A stretch of 64,000 nucleotides of DNA from the NCBI RefSeq assembly GCF_001026905.1, contig NZ_LAQL01000006.1, forward strand, positions 186,001 to 250,000, written 5' to 3'. A model generated the notes under the pieces. The model saw nothing but the letters and a program-made list of their open reading frames with translations. It ran no database searches and was not told where the DNA came from. A program made the position numbers and the translations under genes. Below are positions 18,126-26,072 of this stretch, piece after piece; within the stretch, counting starts at the first letter, position 1; every line of letters starts with the position of its first letter. Source of the DNA: Kiloniella spongiae. GTDB lineage: Bacteria > Pseudomonadota > Alphaproteobacteria > Kiloniellales > Kiloniellaceae.

Positions 18126-19700
18126 ATGTCTGACGTCATCCGTCGCGCCCTCGTTTCCGTATCCGACAAGACTGGTCTTGTCGAGTTTGGTAAATTTCTC
18201 GCAGACCAAGGAATTGAAATCCTCTCAACAGGAGGTTCTGCACGAGCACTTAGCGATGCCGGTGTGCCTGTAAAGGAAGTGTCCAGTCACACAGGTTTTC
18301 CTGAAATTATGGACGGTAGAGTAAAAACGCTACATCCAAAAATTCATGGCGGCATTCTGGCCAGACGCGATCTCAAAACGCATACAGACGCAATGGTAGA
18401 GCATAACATAGCACCGATAGATCTGGTTGTGGTGAACCTTTATCCCTTCGAAGCGACTCTCAAATCTGGCGCAGACTACGACACCTGTGTTGAAAACATC
18501 GATATTGGTGGCCCAGGCATGGTACGTGCGGCGGCTAAAAACCATGGGTTTGTAACCATCGTCACAAACCCGGATGACTATGCCCTGGTGCAAGATGAGA
18601 TAAAATCCAATGACGGGGCAACCACCAAAGAAACCCGTCGTAAACTTGCTGCCACAGCCTATAGCCATACGGCGAAATATGATTCCATGATTTCAGGTTG
18701 GCTCCAGGGGGAATGTGGTGTTGACTTCCCACGCGAAACAACCATCGGCGGTGAGCTTAAACAATCTCTGCGCTATGGCGAGAACCCGCATCAGGTCGCC
18801 GCGGTCTACAAGTCCATTGATGCACGTCCCGGCGTTGTCACTGCACAGCAACTACAGGGAAAAGAACTCAGCTATAATAACCTGAACGATACCGACGCAG
18901 CCTTTGAGCTGGTCTCGGAATTCAACGCCCCGACAATTGCCATTATTAAACACGCCAACCCTTGTGGTGTGGCAACGGCAGATAATCTGAGTGACGCCTA
19001 CAAAGCCGCCCTCGCCTGTGATCCGACAAGTGCTTTTGGCGGTATTATCGCGACCAACAAGACCATGGATGCCGCGACAGCCGCACAGGTTGCTGATCTT
19101 TTTGCGGAAGTGGTTATCGCTCCCGCAATTGATGACGACGCCAAAGCAATTTTCGCGACCAAGAAAAACCTGCGCGTTCTTGTTACCGGTGAAATGCCAA
19201 ACCCCGCAGACACAGGCATGACCATGAAAACAATCTCTGGCGGGTTCCTGCTACAGGGCCGCGACAATGGTCGGGTTACTGCTGCGGATCTCAAGGTCGT
19301 GACGAAACGCCAGCCAACAGAGCAAGAAATTGCCGATATGATTTTTGCTTTCAGGGTTGGCAAGCACATCAAATCCAACGCTATCGTCTACGCAAAAAAC
19401 GGTGCAATCGTAGGCATTGGTGCCGGACAGATGAGCCGGGTTGATTCTTCCCGAATAGCGGCATGGAAAAGTAACGAAGCTGCCGAGACAGCAGGCTTGA
19501 GCGAGGCAGGAACTATCGGCTCTGTCGTCTCTTCCGATGCTTTCTTCCCCTTTGCAGATGGTTTGCTAGCCGCTGCCGAAGCCGGCGCAACTGCTGTTAT
19601 CCAGCCAGGCGGGTCCATGCGCGACGACGAAGTTATTGCCGCTGCTGATGAAGCTGGACTTGCCATGGTTTACACGGGCATGCGCCACTTCCGCCACTAA
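18126..19700 (+). CDS. purH: Bifunctional AICAR transformylase / IMP cyclohydrolase
   Basis: A 524-aa enzyme for the last two steps of IMP synthesis. The N-terminal cyclohydrolase domain has [20 protein letters not shown] and [11 protein letters not shown] (methylglyoxal-synthase-like fold), with [20 protein letters not shown]. The transformylase domain shows [25 protein letters not shown] (catalytic Lys-His) and [20 protein letters not shown] near the end. Full length for the family. It is followed by a strong terminator, so it ends this transcription unit. Confidence 0.96.
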   Translation: MSDVIRRALVSVSDKTGLVEFGKFLADQGIEILSTGGSARALSDAGVPVKEVSSHTGFPEIMDGRVKTLHPKIHGGILARRDLKTHTDAMVEHNIAPIDLVVVNLYPFEATLKSGADYDTCVENIDIGGPGMVRAAAKNHGFVTIVTNPDDYALVQDEIKSNDGATTKETRRKLAATAYSHTAKYDSMISGWLQGECGVDFPRETTIGGELKQSLRYGENPHQVAAVYKSIDARPGVVTAQQLQGKELSYNNLNDTDAAFELVSEFNAPTIAIIKHANPCGVATADNLSDAYKAALACDPTSAFGGIIATNKTMDAATAAQVADLFAEVVIAPAIDDDAKAIFATKKNLRVLVTGEMPNPADTGMTMKTISGGFLLQGRDNGRVTAADLKVVTKRQPTEQEIADMIFAFRVGKHIKSNAIVYAKNGAIVGIGAGQMSRVDSSRIAAWKSNEAAETAGLSEAGTIGSVVSSDAFFPFADGLLAAAEAGATAVIQPGGSMRDDEVIAAADEAGLAMVYTGMRHFRH

Positions 19701-19722
19701 GGTAAATCGCCCCAAAACTTTC

Positions 19723-19764
19723 AAAAGGCTGTCCTGGGATTACCTTCCCTGGACAGCCTTTTTT
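19723..19764 (+). terminator. Rho-independent terminator of purH
   Basis: AAAAGGCTGTCC (19723–19734) is the perfect inverted repeat of GGACAGCCTTTT (19751–19762), with a 16-base loop and a T-run to 19764. It lies 22 bases after the purH stop codon. Confidence 0.92.
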
Positions 19765-19929
19765 GTTGTAGTTATCGATTGTAAGTATAGATATGGATAC
19801 AACATACAAACGGCTCTAAAGATATCTATTGCACGTCTTAAACTTCTTTGTTCATAACTCAGCGATCAAGAAGTTGTTTGTTATCCCTAAAGACCATAAT
19901 TCTGGGGTTACTTATCGTTAAAATCCCTC

Positions 19930-19975
19930 AGAATCAGACCTTCTTGGAGTGCTCGGATTATCAACCACGGGAGAT
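19930..19975. repeat. Left copy of a 44–46 bp direct repeat bordering the nitrile hydratase island
   Basis: The stretch beginning AGAATCAGACCTTCTTGG and ending TCAACCACGGGAGAT closely matches 30609–30652 in the same orientation (15 identical bases at the right end, a few substitutions and a two-base gap elsewhere). Both copies can be read in the same frame as L-G-x-S-T-T-G-D, so they may be remnants of one gene that I cannot identify. The rest of 19765–20060 shows no gene. Confidence 0.6.
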
Positions 19976-20060
19976 AGGAATATTCTCTACAAGATGAAAG
20001 ATTTTACTGACCTAAGAAAGACCAGTTCTATGCAAATACTCTTAATAATTATCATCGTGT

Positions 20061-20747
20061 TTATAGTATGTTCTCAGCCGAAGGTAATTCAGAAAACACA
20101 CAGTTTTCCATCCAAACAGATACGTTATTTACTAAATAATCATTACCTACAATTGATATCTCTTTATTTTTACTTGCTTTGCGATAGGTGCTTTTACCCA
20201 TCCAGACATCTGTCATAATTGGAACTGTTGTAGAAAAATAAACATCAACATCTTTGCCTGGGTCTTTATCGCAAATATCTACCTCCCCTTCATTCGAAAT
20301 GATCCACCAATTCCCCTTCTCTGTCATATCTGTAAAGCTAAATCGAATAATCGTCTCTGTATCGGGAAGGTTTTCAGGACGAATACTCCGCTGCAGATAA
20401 AGCATCAAAAGCTCTACATCATATTCTTCCGTTCGCAAGTTTGATCGTGCCCATTTCATACCCCAATCACCAATAGTTAATAGAATTGGCAAAAGCTCTT
20501 TGCAAGATTCTGTTGGGTAGTATTCGTGAGTTCGTTGGCCAGTTATACTTTTTTTATAAATTATGCCGTGATTTTCAAGTTCATTAAGACGCCGAGATAG
20601 TAAGGTAGGGGAAATACTTCCCAATCCTCTCTGTAATTCTGAAAATCGACGGCTACCCATAAGAACTTCACGGATTATTAAGGCTGTCCACTTTTCACCA
20701 ACAACTTCAAACGCCTTAGCAATCGGACAGAATTGACCATATTCCAT
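20061..20747 (-). CDS. HxlR-family transcriptional regulator with C-terminal SCP2-like domain
   Basis: A 228-aa regulator. Residues 1–105 form the HxlR winged helix: CPIAKAFEVVGEKWTALIIR, LMGSRRFSELQRGLGSISPT, LLSRRLNELENHGII and TEYYPT-like end (HEYYPTESCKELLPILLTIG). The C-terminal ~110 residues (VDICDKDPGKDVDVYFSTTV) resemble the sterol-carrier/alkyl-sulfatase C-terminal fold found in some HxlR relatives. HxlR proteins often sense aldehydes, quinones or oxidants. It lies at the left border of the island and may control the catabolic genes there. Confidence 0.87.
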   Translation of the reverse strand: MEYGQFCPIAKAFEVVGEKWTALIIREVLMGSRRFSELQRGLGSISPTLLSRRLNELENHGIIYKKSITGQRTHEYYPTESCKELLPILLTIGDWGMKWARSNLRTEEYDVELLMLYLQRSIRPENLPDTETIIRFSFTDMTEKGNWWIISNEGEVDICDKDPGKDVDVYFSTTVPIMTDVWMGKSTYRKASKNKEISIVGNDYLVNNVSVWMENCVFSELPSAENIL

Positions 20748-20975
20748 TCGTTAACTCCACTAACTAAGAACATTCGTCTTAAGCATCTTATATTAATACA
20801 GGCAATGGATTACATAAAGTGAAAAGCAATTACTATAGAGAAAGGTATCTTAAGCCCGTATAAGAACGGCAACAGAGCATAATCACGCTCAAAAGGTAGT
20901 CGCCTTTTAAATTAGAAATTATTTCGAGTAGCTAAGGAGTAAGAGATGATTTTCAGAATCATTAATTATACTTTG

Positions 20976-22400
20976 TTACCCTTCCTTAACAAGATTACCC
21001 AAAGTTTGTATGGCTTTTTCCAATGCAGGTGTCCATTCGTGTCCGCAGCATATACGCATACAATTATTATAATTATCAGTTGTTGTGAATAAACTACCTG
21101 GGGCAAAGCTAATCCCCTGCTCTATCGCTTTTTCAAACAATTCAGCGCTATTAATTTTTTTATCCAGTTCGAGCCACAACACAAAACCTCCTGCCGGGTT
21201 AGAAACTTTTGTTTGCTTTGGAAAAAACTTTGAAATGGCATACCGCGTTTTCTCAACATTTATCTGCAAAGCTAGTTTAATTTTTTGGATATGACGATCA
21301 TAGTTTCCAGAATTCAGATAAGTTGCAAGGCTGGCTTGTAAAAGAGTCGGGCAACATATTGATAATCCAAACTTGGTTTCAGTAATTTTTTCGATATGAC
21401 AAAATGAAATAATCCAACCAATTCGATAGCCAGGAGCAATGGACTTGGAAAATGAATTACAATAAATAATATTGGCATCTGGCGCGAGAGATAAGAATGA
21501 TTTTGGGCGAACCTTGCCAAAATACATATCTCCGTAAATATCATTTTCTATAAGCGGAATATTGTACTCTTTCAATAAATCAATAATTGATAGTTTTTGA
21601 TTTATTGAAAGAGTACATCCTAAAGGATTGCTAAAGCTGGATATGAAGAGACAAGCTTTGATTTTGTTTGAAGTTACAGCGTCATATAAAGCATCTATGT
21701 TAATACCATGTTTCGAAGTGGGTAATTCAAAAGCTTTTAATCCCAGAGCATCCAAAATTTGAAGAATACCAAAATAGATAGGAGATTCTAAAGCGACTGC
21801 ATCTCCCGGTTTAGTAACAACCTTCAACGCTAATGTAAGAGCTTCGGTACATCCGTTTGTAATTGTAATATTATCTTTCGTTAATTTTAATCCAAGCCGG
21901 GTAGATCGATTGGCAATTTCGTTTCTGAGATCTACATTGCCTTGAGCTGGGCTGTAATTGTTGTGATCTTTTCCATTATGGCGGGCTTTTTTTGCAAGAA
22001 TAAGATCCAACTTTCCTGCTGCTAATATTTCTGGGCTTGGAATTGCACACCCAAAGGGATGTAAAGATGGATCAGACGCATAGTATTCTAAAAGTTTGAG
22101 AATTGGTTTAGCTATTTTAACTGATTCTGGTGCCTGATAGGGCGTTGTTTCCGCTGGTTCTTGCAATCTAGAAGTATAACGGTGAGAAACATAAAATCCG
22201 GATTGAGGCCTGGCTTCAATATACCCTCGATCCTCAAGGTTTTTGTAGGCCTGTGTAGCTGTTGCCAAACTGATATGCTGACTTTGCATTAACAATCGCA
22301 ATGAAGGAGCTTTTTCACCAGGTTTAAGTGTACCTTCATCAATCATATCCGCGACATAAGATGCTACTTTTTCATATAGAAAAGGCTGCTGCTTGCCCAT
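20976..22400 (-). CDS. MocR-type regulator (GntR HTH + aminotransferase-like domain)
   Basis: A 474-aa fusion: GntR winged helix at ~8–75 (KPGEKAPSLRLLMQSQHISL, ATATQAYKNLEDRGYIEARP) and a PLP-fold domain from ~110, with ITNGCTEALTLALKVVTKPG, LIENDIYGDMYFG and the PLP-lysine segment YCNSFSKSIAPGYRIGWI. It is divergent from the AhpD-like gene with a ~390-bp gap and is the natural candidate regulator of the genes to its right. It is a different subfamily from the MocR at 1063–2607. Codon use is A+T-rich like the rest of the island. Confidence 0.9.
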   Translation of the reverse strand: MGKQQPFLYEKVASYVADMIDEGTLKPGEKAPSLRLLMQSQHISLATATQAYKNLEDRGYIEARPQSGFYVSHRYTSRLQEPAETTPYQAPESVKIAKPILKLLEYYASDPSLHPFGCAIPSPEILAAGKLDLILAKKARHNGKDHNNYSPAQGNVDLRNEIANRSTRLGLKLTKDNITITNGCTEALTLALKVVTKPGDAVALESPIYFGILQILDALGLKAFELPTSKHGINIDALYDAVTSNKIKACLFISSFSNPLGCTLSINQKLSIIDLLKEYNIPLIENDIYGDMYFGKVRPKSFLSLAPDANIIYCNSFSKSIAPGYRIGWIISFCHIEKITETKFGLSICCPTLLQASLATYLNSGNYDRHIQKIKLALQINVEKTRYAISKFFPKQTKVSNPAGGFVLWLELDKKINSAELFEKAIEQGISFAPGSLFTTTDNYNNCMRICCGHEWTPALEKAIQTLGNLVKEG

Positions 22401-22790
22401 TATATAATCTCTCTTTCGGATAGTGCCGTTTACAAATGAATATTACGCTACGCGTGTTGAATAATCCATTTTCGGATTGAGTACAGTTCTGATTCGATAA
22501 TATCCATGAGTTCGTTAGTTGATTATTTTTGGTTAGTTATATTCTTCAAGATTAATAAATTATAGAAATAATAAAATTGAATGAAGTCTCCTACAACGAT
22601 CTCAATAACCTTAATGAATCAGGCAGAATGTCCATATTCAACTTGTTAACTACACAAACTAAAGCGCGTTAGTCCATAATGTGTAGTACATTAGTACAGT
22701 GAGTGAACTATATAAAATAAGAAGCACGTCTATTCTCTAACAATCGGCTGGTTATTCATACCCAGCGACAATCGTTAAGGGAATGACTTT
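22401..22790. promoter_or_regulatory. Divergent promoter region with two palindromic candidates
   Basis: About 390 non-coding, A+T-rich bases between the MocR gene and the AhpD-like gene. Two symmetrical stretches sit close together near the right-hand gene: ACTAAAGCGCGTTAGT (22658–22673, perfect 5-bp arms ACTAA/TTAGT) and TGTAGTACATTAGTACA (22682–22698, imperfect palindrome). They are plausible operators for the neighbouring HxlR or MocR protein. No coding frame seen here. Confidence 0.4.
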
Positions 22791-23363
22791 ATGACTAATT
22801 ATAAACTTCATAATAGAGAAAGTGTTTCAACTGAAACAGCTAATACTTTTTTAGTTCTAGAGAACCAACTTGGTTTTGTGCCAAATGTTTTTGCCGTTTT
22901 AGGGCAAAACACTCACACTCTCGAAGCATTTCTCACAATGAATGAGAAATTCAATTTTAGTAGCCTGACAGCAGTAGAAAGAGAAATCGTTCAAATCGCC
23001 GTTAGCGTAGAGAACGAATGTCCGTATTGTGTTGCCGGACATAGTGCATTTGCCAAAGTGCAAGAACTTGATGATAAAATAATTCACGCTGTTCGTACTG
23101 AAGCAATTATCGACAATCCTAAACTAGAATCTCTCCGTCGCTTCACCATTGCACTTGTTAACAGTGCTGGACGTGATGTTGATGACGAATTAAAGAATTT
23201 TATCAATTCTGGCTATAGCGAATTACAAGCTATTGATGTGATTCTTGGTGTTTGTATAAAAACGTTTAGTAATCTTGTTAGCGGGCTAACAAAGCTTCCT
23301 TTGGACAAGCCCTTTACACCATTTACATGGTCCTCCAAGTATCTAAACAAATCAGCTGCATAA
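22791..23363 (+). CDS. Carboxymuconolactone decarboxylase / AhpD-like protein
   Basis: A 190-aa all-helical protein of the CMD/AhpD superfamily. The redox motif is CPYCVAGHS with Cys77, Cys80 and His84, as in AhpD-type alkylhydroperoxidases (E-x10-C-x-x-C-x3-H pattern; VEREIVQIAVSVENECPYC). This favours a peroxidase or disulfide-redox role over lactone decarboxylation. It is the first gene to the right of the MocR regulator and is followed by a long-loop hairpin. HxlR- and MocR-linked AhpD proteins often respond to electrophile or peroxide stress. Confidence 0.87.
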   Translation: MTNYKLHNRESVSTETANTFLVLENQLGFVPNVFAVLGQNTHTLEAFLTMNEKFNFSSLTAVEREIVQIAVSVENECPYCVAGHSAFAKVQELDDKIIHAVRTEAIIDNPKLESLRRFTIALVNSAGRDVDDELKNFINSGYSELQAIDVILGVCIKTFSNLVSGLTKLPLDKPFTPFTWSSKYLNKSAA

Positions 23364-23569
23364 CTGAATGATGAACATTCTAGTTATTTAAAACCCTGAC
23401 TTTTCTTTGAGATGAACTGGATTACAGCAAAACTGTATTGGTTAAATATTCCATATCTGTAACTGTTATGGAAAAGAACATTATGCCATGATGCTCTTTA
23501 TCAGATTAATTTTTCATCAGCTATAATGCTAGCAGGTGCGAAGAGAAGTTTGGCCAAAAATGGCTCTAT

Positions 23570-23629
23570 AAAAGTGTGAATTTCAATGGAAACGATCTGA
23601 TGATCGCGATCACCAAATCTCACACTTTT
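23570..23629 (+). terminator. Long-loop hairpin with T-run (terminator or attenuator)
   Basis: AAAAGTGTGA (23570–23579) pairs perfectly with TCACACTTTT (23620–23629), followed by more T. The 40-base loop holds an inner CGATC-TGAT-GATCG hairpin (23593–23606). It lies between the AhpD-like and methyltransferase genes, ~200 bases after the first stop and ~90 before the next start; the rest of the 355-base gap is featureless. Confidence 0.55.
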
Positions 23630-23718
23630 TTAATACTTTATCATCTGAAGAAATCAGAAATTTAAATTCGACGGAGGCCATTAAGCCTCTAAATATAAAA
23701 TAATTAAGAGAAATTACA

Positions 23719-24774
23719 ATGAAATCACTAACAACAGAAGAGTTTGCGGGACAAGTTGTATCCGATGTCAGCGCTACATTATCCGGCGTAATGACCAACA
23801 TAGGTCATAAACTTGGTCTCTATCGAGCAATGGCAAATGCTGGTGAGATGAGTTCATCAGCATTGGCTGGAAAATGTAATTTATCAGAACGATACGTGCG
23901 TGAGTGGCTCAACAATCAGGTCGCGGGGGGGTATTTGCTATATAACAAGTCAACTCAATCATATCTTCTTCCCGATGCTTATGTTCCCGTTCTCGCAGAT
24001 CAAGAAAGTCCTGTGTTTTTGGTGCCTGCGCTAGAAGTAGCTGCATCACTATGGCTCGATGAAGCAAAAATCACGGATGTTTTCCGAACAGGTGAAGGTA
24101 TTCCCTGGGGGGATCATCACCACAGGCTATTTTGTGGTAGCGAATCATTATTTCGCCCAGGCTATAAAACCTTTTTGGTGAATGACTGGATTTCAACTTT
24201 AGACGGTATCACCGAAAAATTATCTGATGGCGCTCGTGTTGCAGATGTTGGATGTGGACACGGAGCTTCAACAATTGTTATGGCCGAAGCTTTTCCAAAA
24301 TCACATTTTATCGGGTTTGATAATCACGACAAGTCAATTCAAACAGCACAAAATCGAGCTACCGAAGCAGGCATAACAGCTAATATTGATTTCCAAATTG
24401 CTGATGCCCAATCTTATTCAACAGATCAATTTGATCTCATATGCTTTATGGATTGCCTTCATGATATGGGCGACCCAATTGGTGCGGCTCGACATGCTGC
24501 AAAATCTCTGAAATCTGGCGGATCTGTCATGATAGTAGAACCTGCAGCAGGGAACAGTGTCGAAGAAAACATAAACCCCGTAAGCAGATTGTATTACGCC
24601 GCCTCAACGGCGGTTTGTACACCATGTTCACTCTCACAAGACGTCGGATTAGCATTAGGTGCACAAGCGGGCGAGTTAAAACTTTCAGAAGTTTTGGCTG
24701 ATGCAGGATTCAAACATGTTCATCGTGTAGCTGAGACGCCTTTTAACATAATTCTCGAAGCAAAATTGGATTAA
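23719..24774 (+). CDS. SAM-dependent methyltransferase with N-terminal winged helix
   Basis: A 351-aa protein. Residues ~20–95 resemble the winged-helix dimerisation domain of small-molecule methyltransferases (SSSALAGKCNLSERYVREWL, NNQVAGGYLLYNKSTQSYLL). Residues ~170–320 form a class I SAM domain with motif I VADVGCGHGASTIVMAEAFP, motif II-like FIGFDNHDKSI, and DLICFMDCLHDMGDP. Relatives (Rv2258c-like) methylate small molecules; the substrate here is unknown. Its place between an AhpD-like protein and a nitronate monooxygenase suggests detoxification or secondary metabolism. Confidence 0.85.
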   Translation: MKSLTTEEFAGQVVSDVSATLSGVMTNIGHKLGLYRAMANAGEMSSSALAGKCNLSERYVREWLNNQVAGGYLLYNKSTQSYLLPDAYVPVLADQESPVFLVPALEVAASLWLDEAKITDVFRTGEGIPWGDHHHRLFCGSESLFRPGYKTFLVNDWISTLDGITEKLSDGARVADVGCGHGASTIVMAEAFPKSHFIGFDNHDKSIQTAQNRATEAGITANIDFQIADAQSYSTDQFDLICFMDCLHDMGDPIGAARHAAKSLKSGGSVMIVEPAAGNSVEENINPVSRLYYAASTAVCTPCSLSQDVGLALGAQAGELKLSEVLADAGFKHVHRVAETPFNIILEAKLD

Positions 24775-24862
24775 TAATTTTCCGATCCAATGAGCTTGAA
24801 ATTATCTCGTTTATTGGATCGGCCCCAACACACGTTGTTCAAGCCAATCAGGAAATAATACT

Positions 24863-25948
24863 ATGGCGTTACCAAATAAAATAGCATCCCTTTTTGATAT
24901 CGAACTTCCCATTATTCAAGCCCCCATGGCTGGATCAAGTGGAATTGAGATGGCACTTTCCGTATCAAAAATCGGCGGGCTTGGATCCTTGGCTTGCGCC
25001 ACAATGGATGTTGAACAATTAGAAACTCATCTTCTTGAAATGAAAGGCAAAACAACCAAACCTTTTAACGTTAACTTCTTCGCACACGAAGAATTTAACG
25101 TTGACCATGAGCATAATGATAAATGGCTTTCTTTGCTGAAACCCTACTACAACGAATTACACCAAGAAGCACCACAAGAACTAACCGCTGGGTTTATCAA
25201 ATCCTTTGATGAAGATCGCTGTTCAGTATTGGAAAAAATTTGCCCTAGAGTTGTGAGCTTCCACTTCGGTTTACCGCATCAAAGACTAATCAAGCGCTTA
25301 AAAGATGCAGGTATGAAAATTATCAGTACTGCAACAACAGTAGAGGAAGCCTGTTGGTTAGAAAGCCGTGGATGCGATGCAATCATTGCCCAAGGGTATG
25401 AGGCTGGTGGACATAGAGGCATGTTCCTCAGTAAAAACACTCACACGCAGATTGGAACCATGTCACTTGTTCCTCAAATTGTCGATGCTGTTGATATACC
25501 TGTTATTGCAGCAGGAGGTATTGCAGACCCACGTGGTGTTGCTGCTGCATTTATACTTGGGGCATCTGCAGTACAAGTAGGCACAGCTTATCTTCATACA
25601 AAAGAATCAACGATTAGTCCGATTTACCGCGCGTCATTAAAATCAGCGACCGCGCATGACACTTGCTTGAGCAATGTTTTTTCTGGACGCCCCACGCGTT
25701 GCCGTATGAATCGATTCATACGAGAGCATGGACCTATTTCGGATAAATCTCCACAATTCCCTCTCGGTTTTTCGGCTATGTCAGCCTTACGAATAGAAGG
25801 GGAACAACAAGGTAAAAGAGATTTTAGTCCACATTATTGCGGCCAATCAGTTGCAATGAAATCTTCAGAATCAGCAACACAGCTCACACGTGATCTAGCA
25901 TTAAAAGCAAGATCTCTACTGAAGGGATTTGCAACAGATCATGATTAA
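24863..25948 (+). CDS. Nitronate monooxygenase (2-nitropropane dioxygenase family)
   Basis: A 361-aa FMN-dependent TIM barrel that oxidises alkyl nitronates to carbonyl compounds and nitrite. Landmarks are ELPIIQAPMAGSSGIEMA at the start, IIAQGYEAGGHRGMF (flavin loop and catalytic-His region), VDIPVIAAGGIADPRGVAAA and ASAVQVGTAYLHTKES (phosphate-binding end). AGGA precedes the ATG at good spacing. It follows the methyltransferase gene by about 90 bp and is likely co-expressed with it. Some members act as enoyl reductases or have other substrates. Confidence 0.88.
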   Translation: MALPNKIASLFDIELPIIQAPMAGSSGIEMALSVSKIGGLGSLACATMDVEQLETHLLEMKGKTTKPFNVNFFAHEEFNVDHEHNDKWLSLLKPYYNELHQEAPQELTAGFIKSFDEDRCSVLEKICPRVVSFHFGLPHQRLIKRLKDAGMKIISTATTVEEACWLESRGCDAIIAQGYEAGGHRGMFLSKNTHTQIGTMSLVPQIVDAVDIPVIAAGGIADPRGVAAAFILGASAVQVGTAYLHTKESTISPIYRASLKSATAHDTCLSNVFSGRPTRCRMNRFIREHGPISDKSPQFPLGFSAMSALRIEGEQQGKRDFSPHYCGQSVAMKSSESATQLTRDLALKARSLLKGFATDHD

Positions 25949-26072
25949 ACTGCAGGCACTCTAATACACCTTTAACGCTAGTTAATAAGTTAACGCAAAT
26001 ACAAGACACGTATTCTGCGCACGCTCCAGCTACGTCAAAATTTATACCAAAAATAGTAAAGTGAGAAAAATT

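Noticed and set aside
19930-19975. The S-T-T-G-D motif in the island repeats as a hydroxymethylbilane synthase remnant
   Set aside because: Only five residues agree; the flanking residues do not fit that enzyme.
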